From the NCBI RefSeq assembly GCF_003391395.1, contig NZ_CP024190.1, forward strand, positions 496,001-560,000: a stretch of 64,000 bases of DNA. Reading direction: 5' to 3'. This document shows, in pieces, positions 61,666-64,000 of the stretch. Source of the stretch: Mycobacterium marinum. Its GTDB lineage: Bacteria; Actinomycetota; Actinomycetes; Mycobacteriales; Mycobacteriaceae. The notes beneath the pieces are model-generated. The model was given only the letters and a program-made list of their open reading frames with translations. It did no database searches and was not told the DNA's origin. The translations under genes were made by a program, and so were the position numbers. The first letter of the stretch is position 1, and each line of letters begins with the position of its first letter.

Positions 61666-62436
61666 ATGCCATCCGAGCAAGGTTTAAATGTCACCGCCGA
61701 GCGCGCCCTGGCGTTGCTCGCGCTGCATCAGCCCGGCAACCCGGTGGTGCTTCCGACGGTGTGGGACGCGTGGTCGGCGCGGCTGGCCGCGAACGCGGGC
61801 TTCGCCGCCCTGACGGTGGGCAGCCACCCACTGGCCGATTCGATCGGAAAACCTGATAACGAGGGGATGTCGTTCGACGACGTGCTCGCCCGGGTTGCGC
61901 AGATCACGGCGGCCGTCGACATCCCGGTGTCGGTGGACATCGAATCCGGGTATGGGCTGGATGCGCAGCGGTTGATCGAGGGCTTGCTGAGCGTGGGCGC
62001 TGTTGGGCTGAACATCGAAGACACGGTGCACTCCGAAGGCGCAAGACTGAGGTCTCGCCGCGAACACGCCGAGCTGGTCGGCGCGTTACGGTCGGCCGCC
62101 GACGCGGCCGGCGTGCATGTCGTCCTCAACGCGCGCACCGATCTTTTCCTGCGTCGCGACGGTGACCCGGCAGACCGCTTCGAGCGGGCCGTGGCGAGGT
62201 TGACCGAGGCCGCGGCCGCCGGCGCCGATGTGCTGTACCCGGTGGGCCGTCACGACCCGGATACGTTGCGGCGGTTGGCGGCGCAGTTGCCGCTGCCGAT
62301 CAACGCGATCGCGCTGCCCGACCAGGACGATCCAGCCTCATTCGGCCGGTTGGGTGTCGCCCGGATCAGCTTCGGCCCCTTTCTGCAGGCCGCCCTGTCC
62401 GGCCGGGCGACCGAGCTGCTGGCCCACTGGCGCTGA
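61666..62436 (+). CDS. Isocitrate lyase / PEP mutase family protein
   Basis: This 256-residue TIM-barrel protein has PVSVDIESGYGLDAQRLIEG (about residues 86-105), GLNIEDTVHSEGARLR (about 113-128) and VLNARTDLF, which match PEP mutase/2-methylisocitrate-lyase-type Mg-binding regions. The classic isocitrate-lyase KKCGH motif is absent, so it is not a glyoxylate-shunt enzyme. It probably cleaves or forms a C-C or C-P bond in a small carboxylate. It is divergent from the sdh operon and convergent with hsp20, and has no counterpart here in M. tuberculosis as I recall. Confidence 0.85.
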   Translation: MPSEQGLNVTAERALALLALHQPGNPVVLPTVWDAWSARLAANAGFAALTVGSHPLADSIGKPDNEGMSFDDVLARVAQITAAVDIPVSVDIESGYGLDAQRLIEGLLSVGAVGLNIEDTVHSEGARLRSRREHAELVGALRSAADAAGVHVVLNARTDLFLRRDGDPADRFERAVARLTEAAAAGADVLYPVGRHDPDTLRRLAAQLPLPINAIALPDQDDPASFGRLGVARISFGPFLQAALSGRATELLAHWR

Positions 62437-62510
62437 CCGGAGTCGAATGCCGCTGATCCGGCGGAGCCGTTCACTCCGCCGGATCAGCGCGCCCGGCGAG
62501 CCGGCCGGAC

Positions 62511-62969
62511 CTACTTGGTGATTGCGATGCGCTGCGGCTCACTCGCCGCCGGATCCCGGTAGGCGCCTTGCACCCGCACGGTCAGCACGCCCGCGTCATA
62601 GGAAGCCGAGACGGCCTCGCTGGTGACGTGTTCGGGCAGCTGGAACGACCGGCGGAACGATCCGTACCGGATTTCGCGCAACGTGCGGCGGTCGGCTTCC
62701 CCAGCTTCCTGGGCGTGCTCGTCGCGGTGTTCGCCGCGAATGACCAGCTCGCCGCGCTCCACCTCGACATTGACGTCGTTTTCCACGTCCACGCCGGGCA
62801 GCTCGAGGCGGACCACCGCGTCGTCGCCGTCCTTGACGATCTCTGCGGCCGGATTGAATCCGGTGCCCAGCGGCGTGTACCAATCGGATGCCGCCGCTGG
62901 TCCGAAGAAGTCCCGCAGCCAGCGATCGGTGCTCCAGGCCGGACGCGACCACAACGCGAGATTGCTCAT
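62511..62969 (-). CDS. hsp: Hsp20 / alpha-crystallin small heat-shock protein (Rv0251c-like)
   Basis: This 152-residue protein has an alpha-crystallin domain (about residues 42-140) with VVRLELPGVDVENDVNVEVE and the closing GVLTVRV motif. It is an ATP-independent holdase that prevents aggregation under heat or oxidative stress. M. tuberculosis Hsp/Acr2 is 159 aa and HspR-controlled; a HAIR-like site lies upstream here. AGGAGAAA precedes ATG 62969. Confidence 0.93.
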   Translation of the reverse strand: MSNLALWSRPAWSTDRWLRDFFGPAAASDWYTPLGTGFNPAAEIVKDGDDAVVRLELPGVDVENDVNVEVERGELVIRGEHRDEHAQEAGEADRRTLREIRYGSFRRSFQLPEHVTSEAVSASYDAGVLTVRVQGAYRDPAASEPQRIAITK

Positions 62970-63038
62970 GATTTTCTCCTTATGCTTCCGTGTGAGTTAG
63001 CTGTGTCCGGCTCCTCGCCGGTCGGCTACTAGCAAGAA

Positions 63039-63059
63039 CATGAGTCGACCACGCTAAAG
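63039..63059 (-). promoter_or_regulatory. HAIR-like HspR site upstream of hsp20
   Basis: On the minus strand CTTTAGC-N7-ACTCATG matches the HspR consensus CTTGAGT-N7-ACTCAAG at 11 of 14 half-site bases, with exact spacing. It sits 69 nt upstream of the hsp20 ATG. Confidence 0.5.
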
Positions 63060-63184
63060 TTCCACCTGGGGCTTCGCCCAGAGCGAACGGGGTCACACAG
63101 TCCGTTGGCAGGTGTGAGCGCCACGTCACCCACGTGTCACATTTGGCGATTTTTCGGTAATTTCCCGCCTCTAGCCTTCATGCC

Positions 63185-64000
63185 ATGGCCCCAGGCGGAA
63201 CTGTGCGTGCGCACGATGCGAACCCCGGTGTCCCGCGACACGTCATCGTGGTGGGACACGGCATGGTGGGCCACCGGATGGTCGAGGCGCTTCGGGCCCG
63301 CGACACCGACGATCGCTGGCGGGTCACGGTGCTGGCCGAGGAAGCGGATGCGGCATATGACCGCGTGGGCCTGACCTCCTACACCGAAACCTGGGATCGG
63401 GCTCAGCTGGCATTGCCGGGCAACGACTACGCCGGTGACGAGCGGGTTCGGGTGTTGCTGAACACGCGGGTCACCGAGATCGACCGCGCGGCCAAGTCGG
63501 TGGTCACCGCCGACGGCACGCGACACGGTTATGACGCCCTGGTGCTGGCCACCGGGTCCTACGCCTTTGTCCCTCCGGTGCCCGGCCATGACCTGCCCGG
63601 CTGCCACGTGTATCGCACGCTCGATGACCTCGACGCTATCCATGCCTGCGCCGAACGTGCACTGCGCGATGGCCACGGTGGCGCCGGCGTGGTCATCGGC
63701 GGCGGCCTACTCGGGCTGGAAGCCGCCAACGCGTTGCGCCAGTTCGGGTTGCAGACGCACGTCATCGAGATGATGCCGCGGTTGATGGCCCAACAGATCG
63801 ATGAGGCCGGGGGCGCGCTACTGGCCCGGATGATTTCCGACCTCGGGATCGCTGTGCACGTCGGGACGGGCACCGACTCGATTGAGTCTGTCGAGCATTC
63901 CGATGGCAAGACGTCGCTACGGGTGCGGCTGGCCGGCGGCGACGTCATCGACGCCGGCGCATTGATTTTCGCGGCGGGTATCCGGCCCCGCGACGAATTG
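63185..64000 (+). CDS. nirB: Nitrite reductase [NAD(P)H] large subunit NirB, N-terminal part
   Basis: The frame opens at ATG 63185 and runs off the right edge (272 codons visible). The N-terminal FAD site is HVIVVGHGMVGHRMVEAL (about residues 19-36), followed by a second Rossmann motif VVIGGGLLGLEAANAL and FAAGIRPRDEL at the edge, as in assimilatory NirB flavin domains. The sirohaem and [4Fe-4S] half lies outside. It is divergent from hsp20. NirBD reduces nitrite to ammonium in the cytosol. Confidence 0.92.
   Translation, partial: MAPGGTVRAHDANPGVPRHVIVVGHGMVGHRMVEALRARDTDDRWRVTVLAEEADAAYDRVGLTSYTETWDRAQLALPGNDYAGDERVRVLLNTRVTEIDRAAKSVVTADGTRHGYDALVLATGSYAFVPPVPGHDLPGCHVYRTLDDLDAIHACAERALRDGHGGAGVVIGGGLLGLEAANALRQFGLQTHVIEMMPRLMAQQIDEAGGALLARMISDLGIAVHVGTGTDSIESVEHSDGKTSLRVRLAGGDVIDAGALIFAAGIRPRDEL

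Noticed and set aside
1..64000. tRNA, rRNA, insertion sequence or prophage genes
   Set aside because: No cloverleaf, rRNA-like stretch, transposase or integrase was recognised on either strand, although short tRNA-like folds cannot be excluded by eye.

Overview
The window looks like a slow-growing Mycobacterium chromosome close to the M. tuberculosis / M. kansasii / M. marinum branch. It is GC-rich with many GTG starts, has three PE_PGRS genes and a PPE gene, and its backbone follows the order I recall for M. tuberculosis Rv0218 to Rv0252. All homology statements come from reading translations against remembered families; no search was run. The species cannot be fixed from the sequence alone.

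Layout. 1-4.4 kb: end of a molybdopterin oxidoreductase gene, a membrane protein, lipC, a wax-ester synthase/DGAT and echA1. 4.5-15.2 kb: an accessory block that, as I recall, M. tuberculosis lacks here. It holds an acyl-CoA-ligase-like gene with an overlapping 98-codon gene, a decayed PE_PGRS piece, a fatty-acyl-AMP ligase (FAAL), a 1554-residue ACP-FkbH-carrier-reductase protein with an unusual C-terminal domain, a small ORF coupled to a TetR gene, and a crotonase. 15.3-23.2 kb: backbone genes for an aldehyde dehydrogenase, methyltransferase, glycosyltransferase, two membrane proteins and an acyltransferase. 23.2-27.7 kb: two PE_PGRS genes flanking a BRCT-type gene fragment. 27.8-33.1 kb: php, fadE4, a TetR gene and gabD1, with no nrdB between the last two. 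33.6-37.4 kb: a PPE gene and a PE_PGRS gene. 37.5-46.6 kb: an LMF-type membrane protein, a GDPD, a secreted beta-carbonic-anhydrase-like protein, aftD, two DUF2613-like small genes and lpqI. 46.7-48.8 kb: a TetR gene, a 59-bp tandem repeat and a ClC channel gene, where M. tuberculosis carries vapBC24. 48.8-54.7 kb: htdX, fabG4, fadA2 and fadE5. 55.2-62.4 kb: a flavin reductase, an MFS gene with a small upstream ORF, the sdh1-type operon and a PEP-mutase/ICL-family gene. 62.5-64 kb: hsp20 and the start of nirB.

The main theme is lipid metabolism: lipase, wax-ester synthase, crotonases, acyl-CoA dehydrogenases, a FAS-II-like fabG4/htdX pair and thiolase, plus envelope arabinan synthesis (aftD) and respiration (Sdh1, NirB). 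The strongest candidate for an undescribed system is the FAAL plus ACP-FkbH-carrier-thioester-reductase pair at 6858-13388. It would combine a fatty acyl-AMP with a glycerate-type C3 unit from glycolysis and release the product reductively, with no ketosynthase, condensation or adenylation domain present. Other notable signals are 59-bp repeats that each carry a GTG-started 20-codon ORF ending in a GTGA overlap leading into the ClC gene, a matching 16-bp palindrome (TTACT-N5-GTAA core) about 54 nt upstream of both fabG4 and fadE5, and several small genes.
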